In this document: piece after piece, positions 1 to 10,785 of the stretch | How the letters are laid out: each line of letters opens with the position of its first letter | How positions within the stretch are numbered: position 1 is the stretch's first letter | NCBI GenBank assembly: GCA_030849075.1 | Contig: JASAOO010003510.1 | Span: forward strand, 1 to 64,000 | Direction of reading: 5' to 3' | Length of the DNA: 64,000 bases | From: Zelonia costaricensis | Taxonomy: Eukaryota > Euglenozoa > Kinetoplastea > Trypanosomatida > Trypanosomatidae | The notes under the pieces: generated by a model | The model's database searches: none | Seen by the model: only the letters and a program-made list of their open reading frames with translations | Told to the model about the DNA's origin: nothing | Program-made: the position numbers and the translations under genes

Positions 1-3000
1 TACGTTTCTAGGTGTCTGCGTGGTTCCGACTCTGTCCCTGGCCAGTCTGGTGTTTGCGTTCCTTTGATTTTCCTCGTGATTCCCTCTTTCATCGCGTGGG
101 GTGCGAAAAGTCAGCGCACGCTTTATATCGTCCTCACGGCTCCCGTCCACCCCGCTTCCCTTTTTCCATGGCTCTCCCTCTCTGTATTTCTGTCTCTCTC
201 GAAGCCGAGCCGATGTGGTGCGTTTCTCCCCCACGACGTCCTCCGTGCCTCGCTGCACGGATGCACGCACACGCGCCGTGTGATACCCACGCCTTTGCCG
301 TTTGTTTGTTTCTTTCTTTTCTTCTTTTGTAGCCATCCGCCTCTGTGCTCTGTTTGCGGCGTGCTGCCTTTTCCTGGATGTGCACTCTTGCTCTTAAAGC
401 TGCTGCTGCTTCCCATCTTTCATGTTCCCGCCACGTATCGTGCCCGCTTGGTAAACGGCAGCCCTGCTCCTTTTTCCTGCTCGGCCACCTACCGCTGCCA
501 GCATCCACCCGTGCGGCTTCGGACAGCGCAGCTTTTCCCCACACCACCGCACCTTAGCATCTTCTCTTTTCAGCCATTGTCGGCAACATTTGTCGGCCTA
601 ACGCGTCTCGTCCTCCTCTCCTCACAAGGTTCGCTTGTGCACCCGTGTCGCACGGCAGCTCCGCGAGGAAGGAGGAGGTGCGTGGCGTCTCGACTTCACT
701 TCAGGCGACGCGGGGTGTGACGCTTCCCTCTCACCCGCTCTTCTCGCACTTTCCCTCCCCCACCTTCCCGCCGTCCCCCCTCCCCCCGATTCCCTGAAGG
801 TTCTCAGCCCTCCCTCTTCTTCTTCTTTTCCCCGCTTTTCCGTTCTCATTTCGTTGTGTATGTGTTTTGTTTTTGCCTTTGTGTAGGCACGACCCTTTGG
901 AGTGAATGTGTGAAGTCAATCTATGCTACCCCGCTTCAGCATAGCACATCTCGAAGGGCCATTCATGCCCTTTCTGCCCTCCACAAGAGCTCGCTTGCTG
1001 CATATTATCGGTGCTCGCCTCCCCAACCTCTTTTTCCTGTCGCGGATTGACGTCGCTTCACTTTGTTTCCCTTTTTTTGTTGTTGTTGATGCCGTTCTCT
1101 TGTGTGGACACTGAAGCGATTTTCAACTTGAGTCCCTGAATCGGCGCCCTGGCGATGGCGGTCCGCCGATCTCTGCTGCTTTCTTTTCAGCTTGTGTTAC
1201 GTGTCTCTGTGCTCCCCCCTCTCCGTTTTCAGCATCCTCCACGCCTGCGTGGGAGGCTTTCACGTGTGCATCCCATCCTCTCTGTGCCGCTTCCAGACGC
1301 ATTCGGAGGGGGGACAGTGGGGCACCGACGCCCATTTCCATGCGCACGCTTATGTGTTTGGCGTTTTTGCGGCCTCACTACGTTGCTATGTCTTTTGCTC
1401 TGTGTTTTCTTTTCGTTCTCGACCCTTGTGTCCTCTGTGTGCATGTGCATCCGCTCGCTTTCCGCGAATGCCACAGCGAGTCGCGGTGGTCGTCCTCTTG
1501 CCGTTTGCCTAAGCACGAACGTTCGCGGATCAGCGCACGCTGCGCCTTCGTGTCTCTACGGGTGACGTCGAGGGAAGGGCGTCACCCCTCCCCACGTCAA
1601 CTTGCACGTGTGTGGCTGCGCGGAACGGTGGGTTCCGAAAAAATAGAGGACGGCGACAGAACCAACTATACATGGTAGTCGCCCCCGAGACCTCCAGTCG
1701 ACTGGCTTTCCCTCCTTTGTTTTTGCTAACTTAGTTCTGTAATGGCAGCGTCGCCCTGCCTACCCTTCCATTTTTTTTTTGGTCTGACGTCACCTCGTTT
1801 TTTCTGTTAACTGCCTCTTTCTCCTTTTCTCCTCCCTCCTCCCTCGTTGCCTTGTGTCGATGCGCCAACGGAGAGGCACGCGTGCGGCTGCGCCACTTCA
1901 CATACACGAAGAGCACCCCCGCACGCGGCCCTCTTCCCACGACGGCGAAACAGAACAACAAAGAAAAGCGGCACGCCTTGCCGCTGTCACTCGCCTCCTC
2001 CACCTCCACCTCCCCCCCCCCCTCCCTCTTCCCGCTTATCTTTCATCTTGTGCGCCCTCTTGTGCCTCCGCTTCCTGTTTTGCCGGACCGCTTCCTTTTC
2101 ACACAGACGCAGCGGATACGTGACAGGCAGCGAGCCCACCGGCGCAGCGGACCGTGGGAAGCACGGTGTCAAAAGGCGAGTACAACCGCCTCCGTATCGT
2201 TTCGCCCTTCAACTTTTCTCCGCACCGCACACGCAACTCTTTCCCTTTTTTTTCGTGTGTGTGTGTGTGTGTGTTTGTGTAGGTCCCCGTGGTGTTGTTA
2301 CACGTCTCCCCCTCCCCCGTCCCTACACTCGTCAAAAGTCAGCTTTCTCTTCACCGCCTCCTCCTTTGTCTCGCACCTGACCTCCCATCGCTGCCGTTGC
2401 CCAGGCACTCACCACCTTCCCCGACCCCTCCACACGAAACATTGTCTTCTCGTGTCTCTCCTTCGCCCTTGCTGGCGCCGATGTCGCCCACTCACTTGTA
2501 TCTTTTCTCTGTCGCTGTACATGTTTTGCACGTGTGTTGCTTCTTGCTACCGATTCGGTACTTGGCATGGCTGCATAGGAGCAACTCTGGAAGCGTGCAG
2601 GCGCCGATGCCGACGCGTGAATTCCCGTGTGGTCTTCTGTCCTGCTGTTGCTCCCCTCTCTGTTTCTTGTTCGCTTTTTGCTTTTTAATTGGAAGGCTCT
2701 CCTTCTCTGTGTCGCAGTCGTGCTATGTATGTTTGTTTTGCTCGCCTGCTTGTTTTACTTCTCTTCCCGCTTCCTGTTTCACCGTCTTTGCGATACGCCA
2801 CGTGTTCGTTGCCCCCACTTAATTGCGCGTGCGGGTGCTTGTGTTTTACGGAGGAAGGCGCACGTGCATGTGTGCGCGTGCGTCGGTGCCCGTGTGTTTG
2901 AACTGTAGCCATCTCGCCGTTGCGCACGATCGTACTTTCTTCTCGAGCGGCATTTGTTGCCAAGGGGTGCGTCGGAGTGCTTTGCCAGCCCCTTTCTCTT

Positions 3001-3814
3001 TCGCACACACCCTCCTTTGTGTCCTTCCGCCGGTAGCTTTGCCGCCGTTCCCCGCGACACACTATCTCGGTGTTTGCACGAAGCAGCCCCCTCTCCTCCC
3101 CTGCCCCTCCCCCTCGTCATCGACATACACGCACAGACCCACACTCAAACTTATACTCGTCAAAAACAAAGCGTTGTTTGACCAGCGTAGCACTGCCGTG
3201 TCGTGCGTTTGCTGCGGTTCGCCTGCGACCTCTCAGCTGTTTGCTTCTTTTTTTTGTTGTTTTTCTCTTGGCGGCCCTCTTTTTTTTTCTCCTTCACGCT
3301 TTCGTTCTTCTCCCACCCTTCTCCTCTTCTTCTGTTTGCCCGTCCTCAGCCTCCGAAATCCCCAACCGAATTCACTGCAGCGCGCAAACAAACGGGTGCA
3401 CCACTGGGCAACACGACGCCCCACGTCTGGTGCCACATGCACTCTCTTTCTCTCTTTCGCTGTCTGTCAGGGCCGGGTGCTTCCGCGGTGTCACGGTCGT
3501 GACACGCCGCCTCCAGCTACACGGGGCCGTGCACTGGCGTAGACCTCAGACCGCACTCCACCACCTTGCCTTGCCACCGCCTCTGCGCCTTGATCCTCCA
3601 CTATTGATTCATCGACCACGCCTTTCCCTCCCCTCTCCCCCACCTCTTCTTCTCACTCTCCCACACCACAGTGAACCGCACCCCGCCTCGTCCACTCCCC
3701 GACCTTTCCTGGCACCCAGATCCTAGCAGCCGGTCTCTTGGCGCCACCACCAACACCCCCTGCCCCTCCTACGTGTTTTCTTTCCTCTCTTGGTTTCTCC
3801 AGCACCACGTCGAG
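1..3814. other. long non-coding, pyrimidine-rich region
   Basis: No credible gene is visible in 3.8 kb. Open frames of up to about 280 codons exist, but they encode Ser/Pro/Leu/Phe/Cys-rich strings that simply translate C/T tracts, and several frames are open at once. The + strand is pyrimidine-rich throughout. The region contains a C-run at 2012-2022, a (GT)n tract at 2255-2280 and several T-runs (for example 1769-1779 and 3243-3252). It probably combines the 3' UTR of a gene upstream of the window with the leader of the glyoxalase II-like gene. The coding strand does not visibly change here. Confidence 0.6.
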
Positions 3815-5386
3815 ATGGCCTCCTTCCTGACCTGGACCGGACCCGCCGTTCTGGGAGCGTCGGTCGCGTTCGCGTACGTTGCGAACCACCCCACCCCTGA
3901 GCAGATCGAGAACAAGAGCGCCTACTTCTTCCCCTTCGGCACCCTCACCTACTGCGGCCTCCTGTGCGCCTTGCTCCTCTCTGGCAGTATGCCGCGCAAT
4001 CCCTTTTTCCCGTCCTTTGTCTTCAAGGGGCAGGTCTTCCCGGTGCTGTACCGCATGTACTGCAGCTACGCCTTCGGCTACCGGCTCATCCGGCACTTCA
4101 TGCACCAGCCGAACGCCTACCCCCACTCCGACTACCGCAATGGCATCCGCTGCATCGACGCGGAGAGCCCGCTGCGGCTCAAGGCGGCCCCGCCAGGACC
4201 CGCGGGCAGTGTGCCTTTCCTCAACAAGTTTTACGCACGCGCCGGCGGCCCCGTTGACGCGGCGCTCTGGACCGGCGCAACGGTGCGCGGCGTCGTTGTG
4301 GTGCCCATCCCCGTCTTCACGGACAACTACGCCTATCTGATCGTCTCGATGCAGACCCACAAGGTCGCCGTCGTCGACCCGGCTGACCCGGAGATGGTGT
4401 TGCGCATCCTCTAATCGCTGCGTGCTCAGCTGCGGGTGCCGCTGCAGGTGACCGAGGTGCTCACAACACACAAGCACTGGGACCACGCCGGGGGCAACCA
4501 GCAGCTGGCCGAGTACGCCAAGAAGAAGGCGCCCGTACCGGCGCACGAGGAGGCGGGGGAGGACTGCGCCCCCGTGACGCCGCTCCTCTCACCGGAGCTC
4601 CGCCTCGTCGGCTCCGAGCTGGACGCGCCGCTCTGCTGCGACGTGCTGCTCAACGACGCCTCGCCAGCGATGAGCATCATGGGCGGCGGCGCCAAGATGC
4701 AGGCGATGGCCGCGCCGGGCCACACGAAGGGCTCGCTTGTCTTCGTCGTCGGCTCGGCGGAGGAGGGTGTCATGACCGCCAGCCCGGCCCGCGTCGCCGT
4801 CTTCACGGGCGACAGCCTCTTCTGCGGTGGCTGCGGTGCGCCGTTCGAGACCGTCTCGGTGCGGGAGATCATGAAGGCGCGGGCAACCTTCCTCGAGGAC
4901 CCGCGCATTCGCACGCAGCCCGGCACGGGGCAGGAGGTGGCCGAGGAGGACGTTCTGCTCTACGTGGGGCACGAGTACACGGAGCGGTTGCTGTCGGAGG
5001 TGGCCTCACTGATGGCACGCGTTCTGAAGCCGGACGCGAGCAGCACGGGCGACGATGGCAAGGCCCCTGACCCGCGTGCCCGGCTCTACGTCCGCGGCCT
5101 AGCGGACGCGCTGCGCGGGGTGAAGGTGCTGCGCGTGGAGTCGGACGGGCTCAAGGACGCGGCGCGCATGGGCAGCTCCGAGGGACCAAAGGCGGAGTTC
5201 CGTCTGCCGTCCTGCACCGTGCCGTCGTCGCTGGCGGTGGAGAAGACCGTGAACCCGCTGCTGACGGTCGACGATGAGGTGCTCGCCGCGCTGGCCGATG
5301 TGGAGAAGAGTGGCGAGATGGACTCCAACGCGGTCGAGCGCGCCATCTACTGCTCCGACCGGCGATGTGTTCCTACGTCCGCCTAA
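3815..5386 (+). pseudogene. glyoxalase II-like metallo-hydrolase gene interrupted by an in-frame TAA
   Basis: This is one continuous reading frame of 524 codons with a TAA at codon 200 (4412-4414). The start is the ATG at 3815, just after a C/T tract ending in AG. Residues 1-55 hold two hydrophobic segments, then an extension, then a metallo-beta-lactamase fold with the hydroxyacylglutathione hydrolase signature: FTDNYAYLIV strand, VDPADPE turn, metal-binding HKHWDH (codons 219-224), GHTKGS, FTGDSLFCGG and YVGHEY. Family members hydrolyse S-lactoylglutathione, or trypanothione thioesters in kinetoplastids. The stop falls between the VDPADPE turn and HKHWDH, where related enzymes have a continuous helix. 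No other disruption follows for 323 codons. The next in-frame ATG (4670) lies after the metal motif, so re-initiation would lose catalytic ligands. It is either a recent pseudogene, a base-call error or a readthrough case. Confidence 0.72.
4412..4414 (+). other. in-frame TAA stop inside the glyoxalase II-like gene
   Basis: The triplet TAA is read in frame directly after codons for MVLRIL and before codons for SLRAQLRVPLQ. Homology to the glyoxalase II fold resumes immediately on the far side in the same frame. TAA also ends CPSF73 (9066-9068) and the 864-residue gene (60189-60191), so it is an ordinary stop codon in this genome. Confidence 0.9.
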
Positions 5387-5671
5387 ACGGTATCACTAAC
5401 CCTCTCTTCCCTCCGCCATCCACCCTCACTCTCGCTTTCCTCCCAAGCGAGCCCTGTAAGCGCGTGTTGCCGACATGCGTTGGTGTCGCTCTACGCCCGC
5501 TGTGCCACTCAAACTCCCCCTTTCTGCCCTTTGTATCTGCATTCAACCCACCACCCCCTACCTCTCCTTAGTGGATTACACGTTCTTTCTTTCCCGCCCT
5601 CCCTCCCCTCCATCTGTCACTGCCAGTTTCCCGATTCCCCTCTGCAGCTCTCCAGTCGATGGACTGCGCCT

Positions 5672-5683
5672 CTGTGTGTCTGT

Positions 5684-5719
<36 letters not shown>
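5672..5719. repeat. (GT)n microsatellite
   Basis: An imperfect TG/TC dinucleotide run (tctgtgtgtc... to ...tgtgtgtgcg) of about 48 bases lies in the spacer after the glyoxalase II-like gene. Confidence 0.9.
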
Positions 5720-5720
<1 letters not shown>

Positions 5721-6679
5721 TGCTTGTATCGTTGTGTGTGCTATGGCGTGTGTGTGGGTGGGTGGGTGCGTGTCTATTGCAGATGCGAGCATACCTCCTG
5801 TTGCGTATCGTTCTATCCCTCTCTTGCTCAATGAAAGGGAAGGTGCGTCCCGTGAGGCACCGTGTGGGACGTGGCAGGTGCACCTCTTTCCCGCTCTCTC
5901 TCCTCCGCCACTCCGTCCGGACTTCATCACCGTTGCCTTCGGTTTGTCGTGTTTCCTTCACCCTCGCACTCAGACCCGTTGTACCTCTCACAGCCCATGT
6001 GCGAGAGTATAAGCAAAACACCATGCGTGTCAACGCACCGCAAGTGGCGCCAACGCACCTTTGAGGGGGAAAGAGGGGTACTCGAATGGAGCATGTGCGA
6101 TGCGTCCCTTCCAGCTCAGTGCCCCCGGCACTTCCTCCGCGCCTGTCCCTCCCTCCTCTCCTCCCCCTCCCCTCACCCCTCCCCGCTACCGCGCCACGCA
6201 CCTCTCCCTACCCCTCCATGCTTCCCCTTCTCATTCTCTTACGGACACCCATGCGCGGCGATGGCGCAACATACACGTCCTACACGTCTCACAATTCTAT
6301 TGTGTCTCACCACAAGCACACCTGCAAACGGGTTACACCGCACAGTACCAACTCAACCACGCAATACCACCCTGCCGAGCCCCCTCCGCCTATTCCCCCC
6401 CCCCCCCTCACCCCCCTCCCGTGTGTGTGTGCGCGCTAGACAGCTGTCCTCGCTGTCCGCCACCCCTCCCCCCTTCCCTTTCCCGCTCCTCCGCCCCACG
6501 ACATCATACACAGCTGCTTTTGTTTTCTCTCTTCGCACCGCCTACCCCCCTCCCAATCCCTCTCCCCAAACACACACTCGCCAACTCCACTCAACTCCTT
6601 TCCCCTTCCGCTGTCAAGCTGTCTCGCTAGAAGGTGCGTTTGTCGTGAGCCCCACGCCCGTCTGCTTTACGTAAGTGTG

Positions 6680-6709
6680 TCTGTGTCTGTGTCTCTCTCT
6701 CTGTGTTAG
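6680..6709 (+). promoter_or_regulatory. probable spliced-leader acceptor for CPSF73
   Basis: A T/C/G tract (tctgtgtctctctctctgtg) is followed by the first AG at 6708-6709, 88 bases before the CPSF73 ATG. The arrangement of polypyrimidine tract, AG and short leader matches trypanosomatid trans-splice sites. The exact AG is inferred. Confidence 0.5.
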
Positions 6710-6797
6710 TCCGCTGCACAATTGTCGCAACAGCACTGGCGTTTGCGCCCTCGCCGATAAGCAGTGACACTTCGCGGAACGCGTACCGGCAACCAGC

Positions 6798-9068
6798 ATG
6801 GCGGCCACGTACTTGCCCGAGGCGGACAACACCGCGGCCCCTGCGGCGCCGCGCACCCACGTACCGGATGAGGTCGAGGTGCTGCCCATTGGCAGTGGTG
6901 GCGAGGTCGGGCGCTCCTGCGTGGTGGTGCGCTACAAGGGCCGTGCAGTGATGCTGGACTGCGGTAACCACCCTGCGAAGAGCGGCTTGGACTCGCTGCC
7001 CTTCTTCGACAGCATCAAGTGCGACGAGATCGACGTCGTGCTCATCACCCACTTCCACCTCGACCACTGCGGGGCGCTGCCGTACTTCTGCAACCAGACC
7101 TCTTTCAAGGGTCGCATCTTTATGACAAGCGCCACCAAGGCCTTCTACAAGATGGTCATGAACGACTTCCTGCGCGTCGGCGCCGGCGCCAGCGACCTCG
7201 TCACGAGCGAGTGGCTGCAGAGCACGATTGATCGTATCGAGACGGTCGAGTACCACGAGGAGGTGACACTGAACGGCATCTCGTTCCAGCCCTTCAACGC
7301 CGGCCACGTGCTCGGTGCCGCCATGTTCATGGTCGACATCGCGGGCATGCGCGCCCTGTACACCGGCGACTTCTCCCGTGTGCCGGACCGCCACCTGCTG
7401 GGAGCGGAGGTGCCGCCGTACTCACCGGACATCCTCATTGCCGAGAGCACGAACGGCATTCGCGAGCTGGAGTCGCGCGAGGAGCGCGAGCACCTTTTCA
7501 CGAGCAGCGTGCACGATGTTGTGCGGCGCGGTGGGCGCTGCCTCGTCCCTGTCTTTGCCCTCGGCCGCGCGCAGGAGTTGCTGCTCATTCTGGAGGAGTT
7601 CTGGGACGCCCACAAGGAGCTGCAGAACATCCCGATCTACTACGCCTCGTCGCTGGCGCAGCGGTGCATGAAGCTGTACCAGACCTTCGTCAGCGCGATG
7701 AACGACCGCGTGAAGCAGCAGCACGCGAACCACCACAACCCGTTCGTGTTCAAGTACATCCACTCGCTAATGGACACGAAGTCGTTCGAGGACAACGGCC
7801 CGTGCGTTGTGCTGGCGTCACCTGGCATGCTGCAGTCCGGCATCTCGCTTGAGCTGTTCGAGCGCTGGTGCGGCGACCGCCGCAACGGCATCATCATGGC
7901 CGGCTACTGCGTCGACGGCACGATCGCGAAAGACGTGCTGGCCAAGCCGAAGGAGGTGACCAAGGCGGACGGCAAGGTGCTGCCGCTGCGCATGAGCACC
8001 ATCGAGGCCGTCTCCTTCTCGGCCCACTCCGACGGCCGGCAGACACGCGACTTCATCCAGAACCTAACCAAGGTCAAGCACACCATCCTCGTGCACGGCA
8101 ACCCTGGCGCGATGGGGCAGCTCAAGAACAAGCTCCTGCAGGACTTCCGCGACCGCAACATGTCCGTGTACACTACCATGAACCAGGAGTCTATCCGCAT
8201 CCCCTTTGTGCAGGAGCGCACCGCGAAGGTGATGGGCAAGCTGGCGAACATGAGCGTCCGCGAGGGCGAGTTCGTCAGCGGTGTGATGCTTGTCTCGGGG
8301 CAGCACCAGTACAGCATCCTCCACCCCGACGACATCCCCGTCTTCACGGATCTGTGTGTCAACCGTGTCCAGCAGGCAATGGTGCTCCCGCTTCCGCGGC
8401 ACCGCTCCCCGCTGGAGGTGCTCCAGGTGCTGCAGCGCTACTTCGCGCAGAGCAAGCTCTTCGAGGAGGTCGCGCCGCGCCCCGCCAGCCACGAGGAAAC
8501 GATCGAGGCGCAGCAGGCCGCCGCCGAGCGCGGCGAGACGCGCGACCCCGACACGACGCAGCTGTTCGTCTCGAAGGATGTGACGGTGGACGTGCACAAG
8601 AGCTCGCAGGCGCAGACGACGCTGACCATCACGTGGTACAGCAGCCACTACAACGACCTGCTTGCCGATGTCACGTGCATCGCGCTGGCGAAGCTGGCGG
8701 AGGAGCCGCACGAGGCGGAAGGCGAGGATGTGCTCGTGCCGGCGGACGTGTCGGGCCAGGACCGCATTTTCCGTGTCAAGTGCTTCCACCACATGATCTC
8801 GCAGTTCTACCCGTCCGTGAAGACAAACCTCGCCTCGGGCAGCTGCAGCGTCTCGCTGGCAGATGGTCAGGTGGCGCACATCGTCGACTGCATCGAGGTG
8901 GACCTCGAGCGGACCGCCGGCAAGAAGGACGTCGACTACGACGCGCCAGAGGTGCAGAAGCTCAAGCAAATTCTGAAGCGCATCTACCTCACGCTCTTCC
9001 CCATCCCAGCGGACAACGGCTGGTGCGACTGCGGCATGATCCACGGCGAGGAGCCCGTTGCCGAGTAA
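6798..9068 (+). CDS. CPSF73: CPSF73, cleavage and polyadenylation endonuclease subunit
   Basis: The gene encodes 756 residues. CPSF73 is the zinc-dependent nuclease that cuts pre-mRNA before polyadenylation in the nucleus. In trypanosomatids this step is coupled to trans-splicing of the downstream gene. Visible features are the metallo-beta-lactamase entry VLPIGSGGEVGRSC, the zinc motif HFHLDH (residues 85-90), GHVLGAAMF, the YTGDFSR strand, the ESTNG segment, a beta-CASP insert with PVFALGRAQELLLILEEFW and YASSLAQRCM, and the late SAHSDGRQ motif (408-415). A C-terminal region of about 250 residues resembles the CPSF73-100_C domain. All expected metal ligands are present and length fits the family. 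The ATG at 6798 is the first in frame after the probable splice acceptor. The CID/zinc-finger gene at 21536 may act in the same process. Confidence 0.97.
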   Translation: MAATYLPEADNTAAPAAPRTHVPDEVEVLPIGSGGEVGRSCVVVRYKGRAVMLDCGNHPAKSGLDSLPFFDSIKCDEIDVVLITHFHLDHCGALPYFCNQTSFKGRIFMTSATKAFYKMVMNDFLRVGAGASDLVTSEWLQSTIDRIETVEYHEEVTLNGISFQPFNAGHVLGAAMFMVDIAGMRALYTGDFSRVPDRHLLGAEVPPYSPDILIAESTNGIRELESREEREHLFTSSVHDVVRRGGRCLVPVFALGRAQELLLILEEFWDAHKELQNIPIYYASSLAQRCMKLYQTFVSAMNDRVKQQHANHHNPFVFKYIHSLMDTKSFEDNGPCVVLASPGMLQSGISLELFERWCGDRRNGIIMAGYCVDGTIAKDVLAKPKEVTKADGKVLPLRMSTIEAVSFSAHSDGRQTRDFIQNLTKVKHTILVHGNPGAMGQLKNKLLQDFRDRNMSVYTTMNQESIRIPFVQERTAKVMGKLANMSVREGEFVSGVMLVSGQHQYSILHPDDIPVFTDLCVNRVQQAMVLPLPRHRSPLEVLQVLQRYFAQSKLFEEVAPRPASHEETIEAQQAAAERGETRDPDTTQLFVSKDVTVDVHKSSQAQTTLTITWYSSHYNDLLADVTCIALAKLAEEPHEAEGEDVLVPADVSGQDRIFRVKCFHHMISQFYPSVKTNLASGSCSVSLADGQVAHIVDCIEVDLERTAGKKDVDYDAPEVQKLKQILKRIYLTLFPIPADNGWCDCGMIHGEEPVAE

Positions 9069-10785
9069 CGGGGAGAGAAAGCAGTGATGTGAGCTCAGGA
9101 ACTGCGTGCAGCGAAACGTGACTGAACAGGCGCACCACTCCCGCCGCTTTTCTTTTTTCTGTTCGTTTCTTTGGCGCCGAAGTATTGCAGCTCCGCTCCG
9201 ATGGCGCTCTGCCTTTACGTCTCTCTGTGTGTTTTGTCGCGAGCTGGTCAAGGACACCCTCTTCTCGACGCTGCGTCTAGAGGACTCACGTGTCTGTGAG
9301 TGGTTGTTGCCGCCTGTCTGTCTGTCAGCGTGTGTGCGTGTGTGTGCTTCTGGAGGGGGGATGACAACGGAGAGCCCACTGGTACACCCTTCGCGCGTTC
9401 TCTTTTTGAGGGGGGGCGCAGTGCGGTGCACCCCTCCCCCTCCCCCTTCCCTTTCATCTTTCCCCTGCCTGAGACGCTTAACTGGAAAACAAACGCAAAA
9501 GGGGTCATGAAAGACCGAAGGGACGAGGGCGTGGCGGCGCGCCTGCTCACCTCCGCCGTGACCGCATGTTGCACCCTGTAGCGCGGCGCCCCCTTCGCAG
9601 TGGCGGCGCGCCGCTCTTTTCAATGCAAGGTCCGCCGCCGGAAAACGGGCGCGGACGAGCCGGCTTCTACATCGACGTACGACTGCCCTGTGCCAACCCA
9701 ATTTCTTCACTGTGTGATGCCATCTCCGGTCCCCCACGTTGTGCGTTGTCGATCATCCTCGTCACCTGCTCGGCGCCGTCACGTGATCGCCTGCAGTGAA
9801 AGGGTCCCTGCAACCCCCTCCCCATCCACTCCGCCTCTCCACCCTTTGATAGCATTCACAGCGTCTCTTGCCTTATTCTGCAGCCGAGCACACGGCAACG
9901 GCTCTACATCAAAACGAAAGAGAAACGTTAGCGACCACACGCCCTGCCTTGATACACACAAATACAGAGGAAGATACTCAAAACTCTCCTGACACAAGAA
10001 AAGCGAAGGTGGCTTTGAGAAGACCGAGACCCCCCTCCACCCAGGCACCGGAAAGCAGAGCGCAGAGGCGGGGCAGCGCTCGCGCACACTAAGGTGCCGG
10101 ACACACCAGCCCTTTCGGTGTGCAGTGGCGGTGTCGCGGCTCTAATCACACAATCAAAACGTTGCTTCAACCCTAGCCGGAGTCCTCCGCCTGCTGTGCG
10201 TTCCTTTTTCCTTCTTCTCCACGCCGTTTCACGAGCTGTGGTACTTCAAAGCAGACGAAGAAAAAAAAACGACCACTCCTCCTTCTGCACGCCGACTCCG
10301 CCTGCGCTCTTGTGTGTTCACTCCCGCCCACCCACCCCCCCCCCTCCCCCACGCCTTCCCCCAGCCCTGCCCCGCATCACAGTCCCCCACCTGCCACTCT
10401 CTCATTCTCACACACAAATTCTCGTATTTTTGTCTTTTCCCTTTTTTGTTGTTGTGGAACCTCGGGCAATTTCATCGTCACCGCTGCTGCTGCTGCTGCC
10501 ACTGCGCTTCGGTCGCTTGTAGTTCATCTCATCGCACGCGCGCTGTTTTTTTTGTTGTTGTTGTTCTCTGTTTACGTGTTCTCTTCCATTTCCTTTTCCT
10601 TTTGTGCGAATTTCTGAATTGCCGGTAGACGTGCACTCGGTGAGACCCGCTTCCCCTTCCCCGTGCCGTGGGGTGCGCAGCTGCCGAACTCCTCCCCCTA
10701 CGGATCCGAGGCGGGTCTGCGTCTGCGTGGAACTCACAACTGCACGCACCTCAACAACAACAACAAAAAAGAAGTGTATTGGCGG
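9069..10785. other. intergenic spacer, CPSF73 to proline-rich membrane protein
   Basis: No supported gene is seen in 1.7 kb. Short open frames are low-complexity. The spacer contains a C-run near 10335-10345, a CTG/CTGC run near 10483-10500, TTG repeats near 10550-10565 and a CAACAA run near 10752-10766 shortly before the next start. Confidence 0.6.

Larger units (their letters stand above)
5387..6797. other. intergenic spacer, glyoxalase II-like gene to CPSF73
   Basis: There is no supported gene. The spacer is C/T-rich with a (GT)n microsatellite at 5672-5719 and a C-run near 6397-6406. The last 200 bases are strongly pyrimidine-rich and carry the probable spliced-leader acceptor for CPSF73. 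The spacer should hold the 3' UTR of the upstream gene and the 5' UTR of CPSF73. Confidence 0.6.

Noticed and set aside
4412..4414. Reassigned stop codons (as in Blastocrithidia)
   Set aside because: Only one in-frame stop exists in 20 genes, and TAA, TAG and TGA all serve as normal terminators here.
8064..9737. 557-codon antisense frame opposite the CPSF73 3' end
   Set aside because: It is a shadow of the sense gene and runs into low-complexity spacer sequence; no family features.
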